This document shows, one piece after another, positions 1 through 13,130 of a stretch of DNA of 64,000 nucleotides; positions within the stretch are counted from its first letter, which is position 1, and every line of letters starts with the position of its first letter. Source of the stretch: Oegoconia quadripuncta (taxonomy: Eukaryota > Arthropoda > Insecta > Lepidoptera > Autostichidae); assembly GCA_949316235.1 (NCBI GenBank), contig OX438743.1, positions 32,457,242-32,521,241 on the forward strand. The letters are read 5' to 3'. Under the pieces are notes generated by a model, which had not been told where the DNA came from, ran no database searches, and saw only the letters and a program-made list of their open reading frames with translations. The translations under genes were made by a program, and so were the position numbers.

Positions 1-345
1 GAATCTGATGGACATAAACTATTCCATGACGCAATTTGCAGAGGATTTGACTTAATGTGGACAGGTGATCGCACTGGTTATAGCGCAGCGTAGATCATCC
101 ACCAACAAGATGGTTGGCTAAACGTAATGAGAAGTAGTTCAATGCAAGCCATTTCCAACCGGTCGCTCTGGATATGGGGCAGGCCTATGTTCACCAGTTC
201 TGGGGCTGATATGATGACGATCGCTGATTTCATATAGAGCACTGCACCAATGACGCTGTTACCCATTGGTTTTATTTACGTAGGACACCCAAGGGAATAG
301 ACGGGTGGGAGTCAGTTATTTGCCCAATAACAATAAATAGATCAC

Positions 346-3300
346 CTCAAAATCGACTCTTGAACCGGCTTCAGTCTCCATTTCGCAGGCGACATAGTCC
401 ACTTTGTCCAAATCACTACGATCCGTCATGTAACTCAGGGTGCAGTCCTGGACCATGTTACCGATGCATTCGTTTGGCCCATGCTGGCACTCAAACCCAT
501 TGAACCCATAGTCTAAGCTCTGAAATTGGAAAACAAATGTAATAAATCAATGTCCCAGTACTTGCACCAATGATACGTGCAAAGTCCTCTAAACTTGCTT
601 TGGTAAAGATAACTAGAGATAATTTCACCCTAAGTATCCATATGCACCTTCGACGTATGTCGGTATCGTTGTATTGCAGCTGTTAGAAATAAAATAACCA
701 GTCCTCCAAATAAGTTGGCAGTTACAGATGATTCACCTAGTATCCCTTTGTTGTCCGTGGTATTACCAGTAGTACCACGGGTAACAAAGATCCCGTAAAA
801 CTACCAAGCGATCCAGTAGTACCACGGGAAGTTTTTTTTAGAACATTTTTATTAGGTGTTCTCAACTGGTGATTCCCCATATAGACATATTCGACTTTAA
901 AACGATACCATTGAAAAGGCTAGTAAAAGATGTCCTCAATTGAGCTCTATCCCAATTTTACTTTGATGCTTAGCTACATGATCCGTCGAAGCTAAAAGTG
1001 TTTTATTCTGTCAGTATTATTAAAAAAAAATACAATAATTAAGCTTGTTCTTGTGTTGTGTATACATGCTTGCGGATTCCAATCTAGTTCGAATGTAAGT
1101 TAACTTTAAGGTCTTCTCATGTACGATTGTAATCTGTTTTGTGTACCAATAAGTAAAATAAAATAAATAATAATAATTTTAAGACTTAGATAGTATAGAT
1201 AGTATAGAACCAACGCATCTCTTCCCGTGGGTGTCATAAAAGGCTAAAGGACTTTCCACCAAAAACATCTATAGACTGCAGTTCAACTGCGATAGGCTCA
1301 TGTGTGTCTTTCTGTATTTCTAAAGGTGAACCGTGGATGTTGTTTCAAGCATTAAACATTTAATTGCAAATATGTTTGGGATATCTCTGACCACCTCATT
1401 TGGGATAAATGTCGTGACGTTATGTGTGTATGTACTAATTATGCAGTCGACTGAAAATCATACATACATATACACAAATATTTTATTACGAATCAAAGAA
1501 AGCACAGTTCACCGTGATGTTCGTAAATGTTAAGTACTTTACTTACAATAGATTTACCAAAAGGTACCAATTGTAACTTCACATGGTCGTGCAGCATACG
1601 CATTGCTGGCTGCAGCTGCTGTAGAATGAAGTTCTTGCTATCTGGGCAGTTGCTCTCATAATACACCGACAGAAGCAACTGTAATTGTAGATGGTACATA
1701 ATCTATAATTATATAAAGAAAGAAGATAATTGAACCGTGAAAAATTGGCAAACACCAAATTTATATGGGACCAAAAATAATTTTTGAAATCGGTTAGCAG
1801 TTGCCAAAGGTAATTATAACAAACATAAAAAAAGGGGTCCAATCTGGAACAAACAAAAAAATACAATCTAATTGAGAACCTCTTCTTCTTTTTGCAGTCG
1901 GTTTAAAATAGCTGTGAACATGGTTAAATGTTTGCAGGTCTATAATTTATTTATACGCTGATATATGCTGACATTAATGGACCCTGGGAAATCTATATGG
2001 ATCAAGTGGTTTCTCTGAAACTGAGTATAGTAAACATTCGATTTCAACGATTGAGTGTAAATGAAGTAATATTATGAAATGAAAAACTTCTTCGTTTTAT
2101 ACGATACTAAATGATCACTTAAACATTGTAATTGTTTTTGAATCTTTTTTGTTTACCGCTCTTAACGCTATAAGCCCAGAGGGGAATGAGCAAGAAATTT
2201 AAGGGTTTCTCTTCTATCAAGACAGGATGGGTCAAGCCCTAAGGGACTGAGCCCGTGTTTATCTGACTCCTACCACATAGATATTATAAAAATGCCTAAT
2301 CATTTTACATAGGCATATACTGAGATATATATACTTGGATATGATACAGATAAAATAGTATCGTTAGTGGTGTTAGTGATGTACCTAAGTCCATTTATCG
2401 TTATACGTCATAACGACAAATGGATGACGACGAATTTTTCACGCTCGAAGTCGAATTGATTCTAATCCCATAGATCTATCCATCTTACCTATACTATATT
2501 TAAGTAATTTTAAGTCTTAAACCACATATACTTATAGTGTCACTTTGTATTTATTTTTCTAAAAAGTTACAAAGACTATTTACAGGTGTCACAAATATAT
2601 ACCGGATGAGTTTTTTACCGTAAGGAAAAAAATAAGGCATATTAGGTAAGTGAAATAGAAGTTATTGGCATAGGCAAGGCATTAATTTAATTTTTTTTTT
2701 TTCAAAACCATAATCGAATCACGCGCCTGCCGGAGATTGATATGCGACTGGCGGGATTCCTAGGGTTCCTATCATGCGAATTTTAATTGGGAGTCATATT
2801 TTCTCCAAGTTTTTGAATTGTATTGCAATAGGCTACAAACGCGACCGTCAAATGCCACAACGTTATATAATATTTTATGAATTTGAAGAAAAAAACAATT
2901 AAACTACCTATATGCCAATACCTTCTATTTTACTTACCTAATATGCCCTATTTCTTTCCTTGCGGTAAAAAAAACTCATCCAGTTTATTATATAGGTTTA
3001 TCCGAACACCATACTTATATGTTCAGTGTACTAAGTATCGGGAATTTGTCAATAAAACAAAAAATACAAATTATTCATCTAAATTTATTTTATCGCCTTC
3101 AAAGTAGGCCCCATCGCTTGCAATACAACATCTCCACCGCTTCACCCAGTCTTCCATACATTTTTCATAGGCTATTTGCGGTATGGCCTTTAGCTCATTC
3201 AGCGAATTTTCTTTTATGGCTTCTATCGACTCAAAACGTTTTCCTCGAAGTGGTAATTTTAACTTGGGAAATAAAAAAAAGTCAGACGGAGCCATATCAG

Positions 3301-6300
3301 GTGAATACGGTGCTTGGTCGAGAACTTTTGTTGAATTTTTCGCTAAAAACTCTTTCACTATAATGGCTGTGTGTGATGGTGCATTATCATGGTGCAGCAT
3401 CCATGAGTTGTGTTGCCACAAATCTGGACGTTTTCGGCGGATACTCTCACGCAAACGCTTCATGACGCCTAAATAATATTCTTTATTCACTGTTTCTCCC
3501 TCTGGAAGGAATTCGGAGTGAACCACACCACGGTAGTCAAAAAAAACTGTCAGCATCACCTTGATTTTGGAGCGACTTTGCCGCGGTTTTTTGGGTTTCG
3601 GCTCGTTTTCGAGACGCCATTCTGAAGACTGTTGGCTTGTTTGCATGTCGTACTCATAAACCCATGTCTCGTCGCCAGTTATTATACGTTTCATAAAGGT
3701 CGGATCCGTAGAAGCTCGGGAAACCATGTCTTCAGCGACATGCTTTCGCTGCGCTTTTTGAACAAAATTGAGCTCTTTTGGAACTAGTCGAGCGGCGACG
3801 CGTTTCATGCCTAAAATGTCAATGAGAATGTTGTGGACGGACTTAAAAGATATGTTCACCTCACTAGCCAACTCTCTCAGACTCATACGTCGATTTTCGA
3901 GCACTAGCTTCTTGATTCTGTCGATGTTTTCTTTGGTTACGACCGGTTGAAGGTCTACCAGAACGAGGCAAGTCTACTACTACTTCTCGGCCTTCTTTAA
4001 AAGCCTTATACCATTCATAAGCCCTTGTTTTCGATATACACGATTCGCCGTAGGTATTTCGCAACATTTTTAGTGATTCACCACATGAAATATCATTTGA
4101 AACACAAAATTTAAGGCACACTCTTTGTTCAACAATATTTTCCATTGTAAAAATCGCCGAGGACTCAAAACTATGACCAACAAAAAGTGTAGTTTAAAAC
4201 AAATTAAATGACAGATCCCGCTCAAATTTTGCGCGCTAAATCAGTACAGTGCTACCAACATGCAGTAAAAAAATTAGAACGACCTCTTTTACGCGGGTCT
4301 TTTTATTGACATATTCCCGATACTTTTTACACAGAGTAGTACAAAGACTACAATGTATATACGGAGATAGACGGGTATGTTGGCGTTTGCAAGCGACTCG
4401 GGTTCACAGCGCCATCTATCCGCAATGATGTGTAACTAACCTCGTCAAGGTCATGAAACCTAGCCGTACCTACCTAAACCTGGCAACTTGATAGTTACTT
4501 CAGAGATTTATTTTCAATGAAACATTGAAATTTCAATTGTTTCATCAAAATTTCAATGCTGTCATCGAAAATAAACCTCCGAAGTAACTACACATATAAT
4601 CTAGTTAGGTATCGGTATACAATAAAACACGATTTAACACACAAATTTTATTTAAGAAAAGCAAACAATAACTATCATCAAATTAATACCAAACAAAAAC
4701 ATAAGGAAAAAGACAAAAATACACTTGGGAGTCCTGTCTCACAGAGTCCTATCTCACATACAATCTCGACTAACGGTGGAGCAACCAAAACCCGCCCCGA
4801 AGGCTACACCGTGACCCTAAACTCACATCATTAGGAGCAAATGCACATCACAATCACCAAATCACACGGGAAATACTTTAAATTTTCAGAGAAAATGGAA
4901 AGTGAAAAAAATGCGCGTACACATCCAACGACAGCCGACATTTTTCTCAGTGTTGCCAAATCATCATTACTTTACGTGTTTTACTTTCACAAAACCTAAT
5001 GCTATCTCAAATATGAAAATTTAATAACTAGGCAAGAAAAAAATCACTTTAAATATACTTAGGTACATATAGTTTATTTGTTTTTGAGAAAATATAGACT
5101 TTAAATATTTTACATGGTAATCATGGTATAAACAAGTTATGACATATGGCGGCTAGGTGGCGCTAGTCTCTATTGGGACGGGAGTATTTGTTCTAAGAGA
5201 CCACAGCATGGAGTAGTATATCATCATCGGACACTCATGCATGACAGTGGGTTCATTATCACGTACCTACATTTCATTAAAATCTGAAATTTTATGTTTC
5301 GGAAGTCTTTTTATGCTTCCTGTGTGATGTGTAAACGATTGTAATTTTTTAGTTCGTTTTTTTAATTCATTTTTCTTGTACTTTTTAACAATTTTTGGGT
5401 TTAATGAAATAAACTCAAGTAACTCAGTTTGAAGCTTAACTAAGTACTTCAATTTACACTATGTTCAAATTCAAATTGTTTATCGTGGATCATAGGTATA
5501 AGATACAGGTAGATTTGTTTCATGATACAGCTCGGCCATATCCCGCCACATGGGCATACAACTTTGAAATTTACACCTAAATCTAAAGCATGCAGTCATG
5601 CGATATGACAATAATAAAAAATGTCACAAAATTTGGATTAATAAAAATTACATAGATTCTACAAAAAAATCTAGATGGATTTGTCACCAAGGTATTCGTC
5701 CAGACTATAACATCGTTGGTAATGTTTAGAATTATTAAATTCATCTATTAATTAATAGTCACTAATTTATCAGATTAATAAATTACCTGTTCACATTAAA
5801 ATATTTGTGGGCCTTAAGCATCGACAAAGACATCTAACACATGAGTATAACAAACTCAAGCTTAAATATGAGTATAACAAACTCAAGTTTGTTATACTCA
5901 TATTGTTATTAGCTGAAGAAGTCGGTCGCCTACAATGCGGCTTAAAAACTCTGGCTGCTTGGTGGCCACTGTTTAACACAAACCCACCAATCAACACTAG
6001 GGCCGCGTGGTGGATAAAGCACAAGCATCATAAATTCGTTTAAATTCGTTTATTTCCCTCCACAATTCGTACATTACAGTATTATAGATACAATTACACT
6101 ATAAAAAATTGTGGGCGATCATCATCATATCAGCCAAATGAAGTCCAATGCTGAACATAAGCCTCCATAGACTTCCGTAGAGCGTCCGGTTAGAAGCGAC
6201 CTACATCAATTTCCCGCGACCTTCGTAAGGAGCTCTGTCCCATACCCTCTTCTAATGAGAGAAGACTGTGACCCAATAGTGCGGACAAAGTTTGTAGATG

Positions 6301-8480
6301 TATGTGTTTAAATAGATGAACATGTAAGATTTCTCCATGGCATACAATTAAACGAATAACTAAGTCATTGTCATTACAATAACAACACCTGTTCTATTAT
6401 ATCAAGCTTCAAAGCGAAATGTTTCGGTTATTTTGTCAAGGTGACCATTTATAGGTGACGAGCCTTGGCTGTTCATTGTTATTCTTATTTGTATATTTGT
6501 GAAGATTATTCATAATATAGTGTGTACTCGTATGTATAGTGTATTCAATTACAACGTTTTATATTCAATATCGAAAATAAGTTTAGCGATTATGCAATTT
6601 GCCTTTGGTTCATGTAGAGCTGACGATGACCGTTAGGCATAAGCAACCTAATGTGTGGTTTTAGATTTATGTAAATTAAAAATACGAAAATCTTAGTTTT
6701 CATTAATTCACACAGTTAACCACACACACATAAAAAGGTAATTAATCATTCCAAAACAAACTAAGAGTTTATTAGAACTAGGACAAAGTTGAGATGAAAG
6801 CGTAGGGACTCAGCAAAGCTGCTAATTTTCAGTCCCCCCCAGCATAGTACTAAAGAATGTATGTAAGGCGCTTGCCTCACATACATTCTTTACTTCATGG
6901 GATGATTTGTCCTAATCGCCACGTTGCTAGACAGGCGGGTTAATCATGGTAGATTTTTGAGAGCTCCTCACTCGACTGCTGCTGTAATTTACTTTGTGTT
7001 GATTTTGACTTACAATCAATCCAAGTTCAATCTATTTTTCTCATGCTATCAGTTGTGTCAATTTATACCGAATAATTTTAATGTTTGGAACATCTCTGAC
7101 CACCCCATTTGGGATGGTTGTGTGTGTATAACCATTGTTATGATATTGTAACTGGGGTTTCATTTAGGTCTATGAGAAGGTACCTTAAATGGCAATGCGA
7201 ATCACACTATCTTTCGCATATTTCCGGGATTATTGTAACTTGTCTTCTCTTTCACAATTGTATATTAAAAATACACTAAAGGTCATTTTTATCATCAGTC
7301 TAGCCTAGTCAATGTCTTCGGTTCTTCATCACTTGCGCAGATCATCGTATGATACATATATCTATAGAAGCAAAGTTTAGACTTACAATTTTGTTCATTT
7401 GAGTTTTTCTATCCATTGCCAATATTTTCATGTTATTACCTGTATTATATGTTCACGATGTTATGTGGAAAATATTATTAAAATATTTATTTGTTAGTCT
7501 TAAAACAAAACACCGCTCGGAGAAGAATGTACATGATTAACTAAAAAGTCGTTTTTTTTTTAATTTTAACACACGCTCGTGAAATTATCTTAAACTGAGA
7601 TTCCATGCTGTCTCGATCTATTATCGAAAACATTTCTTTCGTCTCACTCGAATCCTGAATAATGCTATGTATGAAGCGAGACGAATTCTACAAGTAGAAA
7701 ACTTAGTTGAGATATCTAGGTTGGTAATTAAAATGTGAGATTGACTTAAATACATATAAGAGACACAAAGACCAAGGGATTATTTAAGATTTTCCAGCTA
7801 AACCCAGAAGAAAAGATTCTCCATTATATTTTTGATAGATTTTTACAAGATATTGCTTAAATCGTTACCTTCTTTACAAATAAGTACCTATCTGGTTTTA
7901 AACACTTCATAAAATTATTGTTTTGACAGCAAAAGTGACCTTCATTTTTGTTAATATTTAATTCTCCCAAGAAATCAAATCTGTAATGTGTTTTGGGGTG
8001 CTGAAACCTATTGTTGTTACTTTTGTTATATTTTTATATAAAAGTCCAAATAAATACTTTTTTGTGTCTAATGTACACGAACAATTATTGTATGTACACA
8101 TTATGATGTTTTATTTATTTTAATTTTATAATTTATTGCACACGAGTACACATAAAAGTCAAGTACAAATAATGTTTCATAGTCATGTAAGAATTTTCCA
8201 GTTTGTTTCTTTAACAAAATGAATGGATATTTCATTTAATTAGTCTTAACAATATTTATAATGATCTAACGAGTTTGTAGAAATATTCATTTTAATTTTA
8301 TATAAAATAAAAAAAAAATCTTGCAAATTGAAACTGTTTTGGGAACATATTAATTAAAATATATAGTTTATATATACAACAAATTATCTATCTCAGTTAA
8401 ATACCTACCTTATATTTATAAGGAATAACGTATCCAGTGGAAAATAACCATAAAAATAACACTGCACTTATTCGCACCAT
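346..8480 (-). CDS. GILT-like lysosomal thiol reductase, 5' part (3 coding exons; C-terminus outside window)
   Basis: Exons on the minus strand: 8480-8409 (ATG, 24 codons), 1678-1547 (44 codons), 519-346 (58 codons); all junctions are phase 0 with GT-AG borders. Exon 1 encodes a signal-peptide-like hydrophobic start (MVRISAVLFLWLFSTGYV); an in-frame ATG at 8498 would add six residues. Exon 2 holds the active-site region YYESNCPDS (Cys at about residue 35). Exon 3 carries the GILT signature CQHGPNEC followed by GNMVQDC and YVACEMETEAG. GILT enzymes reduce protein disulfides in lysosomes; family members are about 200-250 residues, so roughly the last 100 are missing here, beyond position 1. The active site reads CxxS, not the CxxC of mammalian GILT. 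Exons 2-3 are firm; assigning exon 1, 6.7 kb upstream, rests on phase, signal peptide and a good donor, and is less certain. Confidence 0.85.
746..789. repeat. Imperfect hairpin with repeated GTACCACGG motif
   Basis: Arms 746-762 and 773-789 are 17 nt each with two mismatches around a 10-nt loop. A 16-nt direct repeat, CCAGTAGTACCACGGG, occurs at 766-781 and again at 813-828. It lies in an intron of the GILT gene. Function unknown; possibly the remnant of a small transposable element. Confidence 0.6.
1221..1430 (+). repeat. Dispersed repeat family A, copy 1
   Basis: It begins with CTTCCCGTGGGTGTC and reaches a conserved block, GTTTGGGATATCTCTGACCA, at about 1374-1393. The same order of blocks occurs on the minus strand at 12760-12535, and the second block alone near 7081. 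Coding capacity is not evident; probably a degraded mobile element. Confidence 0.6.
3031..4327 (-). mobile_element. mariner (D34D) DNA transposon, nearly complete
   Basis: The 1297-bp element is flanked by TA at 3029-3030 and 4328-4329, the expected mariner target duplication. The terminal inverted repeats share AAGTATCGGGAAT, one differing base, then TGTCAATAAAA. The transposase lies on the minus strand between them. Size, TA target and a D34D transposase all fit the Tc1/mariner superfamily. It sits in intron 1 of the GILT gene, in the same orientation. Confidence 0.92.
3071..4145 (-). pseudogene. mariner transposase, frameshifted
   Basis: The N-terminal part (from ATG at 4145) has the helix-turn-helix region, including AYEWYKAFKEGR and DLPRSGRPST. 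The frame then slips by one base around 3945-3960, and the rest continues in another frame down to 3071. The catalytic part has TGDETWVYEYD, HHDNAPSHTA and YSPDMAPSDFF, with exactly 34 residues between the last two catalytic aspartates (D34D). The WVPHEL-like motif reads LVPKEL. The catalytic triad survives, but the frameshift between the DNA-binding and catalytic halves should prevent a full protein. This is transposon content, not a host gene. Confidence 0.9.
5866..5903. repeat. Perfect 17-bp inverted repeat
   Basis: Arms 5866-5882 and 5887-5903 pair perfectly around a 4-nt spacer (TCAA). A further direct copy of the arm core, ATGAGTATAACAAACTCAAG, starts near 5841. No gene lies here apart from the long GILT intron. 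Confidence 0.75.
7080..7115 (+). repeat. Dispersed repeat family A, short copy
   Basis: The block around ACATCTCTGACCACCCCATT followed by TGGGAT matches the conserved block of copies at 1374 and 12560. Only this part is recognisable. Confidence 0.5.
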
Positions 8481-8904
8481 TTTCTCACATAAAGTCATTT
8501 GAATATAATATTACATGCTTGCGAGTTATTTTTTAAACTTTAGTAGACTCTACATTCCGGCGTTAGTTAACAAACTAGAGTTCATTTGGATGTGCACGTG
8601 CTTGGTCCAATTAGCGGGGAATGGCGTACATGGCGTACATTGAAAACACTACCTGGTCAAGTCAATTTTACATCAATTTGTTTCAAAACTTATATCGCTT
8701 ATAGTATCGGAATGCATAAATTAATAATGACGTGATTTTCATAGAAAATAGTCAGCCACGTTGTACCTCGACCGATGTATCATCGAATGTGTTGAGAATT
8801 GGACGGGATGTATGAAATAAAATTGAATACAACGTGTAAAATTCCGATATTTCATATTATTATACTTATTATAGACGTGCAGCATTACTGCTGGTATGTC
8901 TATG

Positions 8905-9005
8905 CCTCATACGTCCCCACTGTTGGGGTACAGCCTCCTATCAATGGGAGAGGGGTATGGGTCATAATTATTCATGAAGCGATTGGTGGATTTATGTCAG
9001 ACTAC
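8905..9005 (+). repeat. Dispersed repeat family B, copy 1
   Basis: ACGTCCCCACTGTTGGGGTA followed by CAGCCTCCTATCAATGGGAG recurs with variation near 57090 and 61975. The other copies also share the following GTGTCA(GA)ACT segment. It looks like a fragment of an old lepidopteran interspersed repeat without an intact ORF. Confidence 0.55.
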
Positions 9006-9009
9006 TGAA

Positions 9010-12000
9010 AGGGCGGACCCAGCCATCGAATCAAGGATTGCCAGTCATCAAAGGTACTAAGCTGATTTTTGTCAATATAAATTGTTGCTATAAATGAACC
9101 TCTAGCATAATTAATCGAACGAAATACATACAATTTCATGTATTAAGCAGAAAATTTATTATCAATGGTTGAACTGGAACAAAGGGCCCTGGATCCGCCC
9201 TTGGACTAGTCGCCACTTGACAGATTTTTGGGAAAAGAGTAGCGAATGCGATTGTGCCACCAGTGCATCACTGCGCCGCAATGGGTGATGTTACCATAAC
9301 ATTACATGTATGACTACCTTACTCTGATAGCAAAATGGGTTCATCTTCTTCAATTTAAGAGCTATGCTCTTGTCGGTAGAGTAATGACCACGTCTCTCTA
9401 CTTTCCGCGCTCGTTTTAACATCTTAGTACGACACGACATTCACCTTTTCTTTCACTTGGGCAAAGTAATTACGCCTAGGTCTTCCCCTTCCTCTCTTTC
9501 CTGCAATCTTTCCCTCAATTATGTTCTTCAAAAAAATATCGTGTCGTATCAAGTGACCTATCATCTTTACTCTTCGGTGCCAAAAAAATCCTTGCCATAT
9601 TGGGACGTGGAATATGAGAATACGTATTACAAAATCTAACTGGAAAGTAGATTATATTATGTACAAAATCTGAAGTCGTTTGTCACCCATAATTCTAATA
9701 TTTCTTATAAGGCCTATTTAGGACGTGTTAAGACTGGCGTTACATGAGGGAGGAAGGGTGACTGAATGACAAGATTTCTCGTTCAATCGGAATCTGAATC
9801 TCTAATCAGTAATCGAAACTGCAAACATTTTGGTGATAAAATTTAGTATTTAGAACTTAGAAGAACGAAATTCATATAGCCTAGTAGATTAATCCAAGTT
9901 GATGTGACTGCACTGGGCAGTGCCATTTGGGCAGAGCACAAAAGTAGTGATGACCGGAGAGGCATTACAATTTTTGGGTGGAGACTACGCCCGGCAAGTG
10001 TGGCAAGGTGAAAATCAAGCAATGGGCGTCCTGTGGCTGATAAGATGTATGACGATTGTGAATCTAGTTATTATTAGATATATTAGACAAACCTCACCAG
10101 ATATCCATGTTTAAAATATGCTACACACTTGTGAGTAAATAGTGTAAGCTATTGCGAAAGTGAGTATGAAGATCCAGTAAGGCTGTATCAAGTAAATTGC
10201 GTAGGATACCAATAGTATTATTATTAAGAAGTATAATATTTCCATTTAACTCTTATGAACATTTTGGTAACTTGATTGTATCAGTTGGAAAGCATTTATA
10301 GACGAATATAAAGGTTAATTGTTTTAAGACATTGTGGTATATTGACAACGTCAATAGGTTGTATTATAATATTTTTTTCGTCTGTGGTTGAGTTTTTCTC
10401 ACCGCCAAGAACCAAAAAAAATGTTCTATGAATACTCCTTGCTAAGTTACAAATTTTAGTATATTCGAACTCTGTAAATTGAAAATTAAACACTATCTGA
10501 ATTCAAAAAGATCATAAATTACCATAAATCTCATCACATAGAGGGCCTCATAGCACAGATTACCAATAAGTTAAGCGAAAAACTAGTAAAAATGCTTGCA
10601 TAAGCCGCGTATGTAGTAAAAAAACTAAATATCTAACAGATGTGTAATACAGCAAGATTACTTTATTTCAGTTATATTATATTTATTCATTTAACACTTT
10701 ATTGTATATAAGTAGGTATACACTGATCTGATCTGTAGTATCTTGAAGGCGCGTTACCAGCAGTAGCACACTCCCATATCTCGGCTGCACGCGCCAGTAC
10801 GCTCAAGACGAAACATGCATCACCCAACGTTTACAAAGTATTTTCTATTTAGAATTCCCATGTAATTCTTTTACCGAGAAAGGTGGTAAGTTCCTGCCTA
10901 ATATTCGTAAAAGTCTGAGGGTTTTTTTTGGCTAGGTTGAAGTGAAGATAGAATGGTATAGTAAGTTTGGTATATAGGGGATACCTAATCAATAGGAAGG
11001 AGTGTTTATAACTGCATAGAAATAAAGCTTATAATTCCATATCATATCACATTATGATCATTGAGTTCATATACACCGAAGCAGAGTGCAATGGTCTCAC
11101 AATAAACAACTTATCTTATCTTAATCCTGTATTAGGAATTGTATTATTGTAACGGTAATGACTCGTCAGAAATAGAGATTAGCTGTGAAAAAATTATGTC
11201 AACAACCAAAGCAAGATGTAATCTTATCCCAATTCACTATGTTTCTATATATATTTTTAGAAAGCAAATAATAACAGATTATACTTAATCCGACATAAAA
11301 TACTTTGTCATGGTGAACAATGATTCAAGATAGGACATGAGGTGAAGAATGATGAAATGTTAATGTAAATTTTCGCAACCACATTTTTTTAGGACCTGTC
11401 AGTCTCTCATCGCGTTTCCAGTGCCCATGGTGTTGCCTGCCTGGCGACGTTACGTCTAATTCAACAGCTTGATTTGTTTGTCGAGTGTTTCAATAATTGT
11501 CCTCTTATTTTAATTAAGATATGTTCTACCGCTACTTTAGTAATCCAAAATTTTTCATGGAAAGCAAAGAAAAGTTTTTTTTTTTCTAAATTCTCGTCAC
11601 AATTATCACTGCTAGAATTGAACATTTGTAAGATTTTCTCCGTCCCTCGACAATGGTTTTAAATCCTGACACAGCCCAAATCCCCTGTCAAGAATTTGTG
11701 ACACTTTGTAATTGGGAATTGACAATTATGCGTTCATAAACGTCAATTATCAGAAACTCGTTGACAATTTGTCAATTATCATTGTCACTTGTAAATTTTC
11801 ACAATTTGACAAAGTTATCGGTTTTGAGTTTACCAATGTTAGGCCGAAAGTTTTATGAAATATTCCATTGTCCAATTGTCTAACAGTCAACTTATCACCT
11901 GTCATTGACAATTGATTTTATGAAATAGGCCCTTGGTAGTGTTATCGTAGTCAGCGGCTAACTACACCAGTGCAAATGATAAAACAGTCTTTCTTTGTCT

Positions 12001-12470
12001 GCCTAGGCCTCTACGGGATTTTTATCTTCGTTTTCATTATGAAAAACTTTAACTATATTAGGGGTATTTAAATGGTCCAAACTTAAAAGGCAGGAACATT
12101 CTGACATATTCTCTAGAAACTAAAATGCGTGTACATCTCAATGTAATTAAAGAGTTGATAACGAACCATAACAATCAGTGTCTTCCTCCGGTTCGACCGT
12201 TTCAACTAAAAAACTCGCCTGCAGATTGAGAAACCGATGTACGAACCAGAGAAAAACCGACAATTTGACGAAAACTTTTTGTAGCCCGTGTTGATAGAGT
12301 CAAAACACAATAATACAACATTCTTGCTTAGGGGCAAAATGGACAAGATAATCAAATCCCCAAATAAGTTGCGTGTTCCGAGAGAGGTGCTTCCACTTTA
12401 AACCTCATGTTTACATAATATTAGGTGTGATTGAGTGCTATTCTATTTCTATTTATTCTATTCTATTCTA
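9010..12470. other. Intergenic stretch between GILT and CYP9, no gene seen
   Basis: Both strands hold only short, unlinked reading frames. Between 11690 and 11920 there are repeated CAATTGTC/GACAATTG-like words, suggesting a decayed simple or inverted repeat. I find no convincing exon here. Confidence 0.5.
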
Positions 12471-12477
12471 GCTATTA

Positions 12478-12760
12478 AAAAGCAACCCTTGACTTTCTTG
12501 CTCATTCATGTCAAGAGTCAGCTGCGTGAACGAGTAGTCACTACCTTTATCCCAAATGGGGTGGTCAGAGATATCCCAAACATAAGCGTTTGGATATTTT
12601 AAAAGTTTAATGCATGAAACAACCTTACGAAATATACAGTTCAAACACGTGCAAAGCACACGTGGTCGGGGATGAGCCCATCTCCGTTAAAACGTCAAGT
12701 TTATACAGATGTTTTGTGGTGGAAAGTCCGATAGTCGCCTTTTACGACACCAACGGGAAG
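12478..12760 (-). repeat. Dispersed repeat family A, copy 2, next to a LINE tail scrap
   Basis: Read on the minus strand it starts with CTTCCCGTTGGTGTCGTAAA, then the ACTTTCCACCA block, then TTTGGGATATCTCTGACCAC, in the same order as copy 1. At its far end, 12478-12530, the plus strand resembles the 3' tail of the LINE ending at 20011 (AAAAAGCAACCCTTGACTTT then CTTGCTC). Confidence 0.6.
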
Positions 12761-13104
12761 AATGGCTTTGTTCTATTCTTGTTACGTACCGAAACCATAC
12801 CCCGTGTTAACTTTTTATCCCGTTTTCATTTTGATTTGAGCTTGTAACTTTGTCAAGAGCGGTGAAATTGATCGAGCCGGAGGCTTATTAATTAGTTAAG
12901 CTTACTGAGATTACTATAGTGTATTTTTTACTCTGTCTAAATATAGAAATGGTAATTTATGATTGACTGAGCAAAACATGATGCAATGAAGCGAGGTAAA
13001 AATAATATAATGCATTATAATATCGATCGTAAGGTTGTCATTGCCCTGTTGACCGATAATGACGTTGGATTTTTATCATTTGGATAAAATGTTGAAGTCT
13101 TTAA

Positions 13105-13130
13105 TATAAACGACAAAATTTGTTATCAGT
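13105..13130 (+). promoter_or_regulatory. Candidate core promoter of the CYP9 gene
   Basis: TATAAA at 13105-13110 is followed by the arthropod initiator TCAGT at 13126-13130 (A at 13128), 23 nt from the start of the TATA box. A second TCAGT lies at 13139-13143. A splice donor 160 nt downstream and an acceptor just before the CYP9 ATG support this as the start site. This is inference from motifs only. Confidence 0.4.

Noticed and set aside
78..266. 62-residue minus-strand frame as the next GILT exon
   Set aside because: It lacks the expected Cys pattern and the conserved mid-domain of GILT, and no acceptor gives a phase-0 join to the exon ending at 346.
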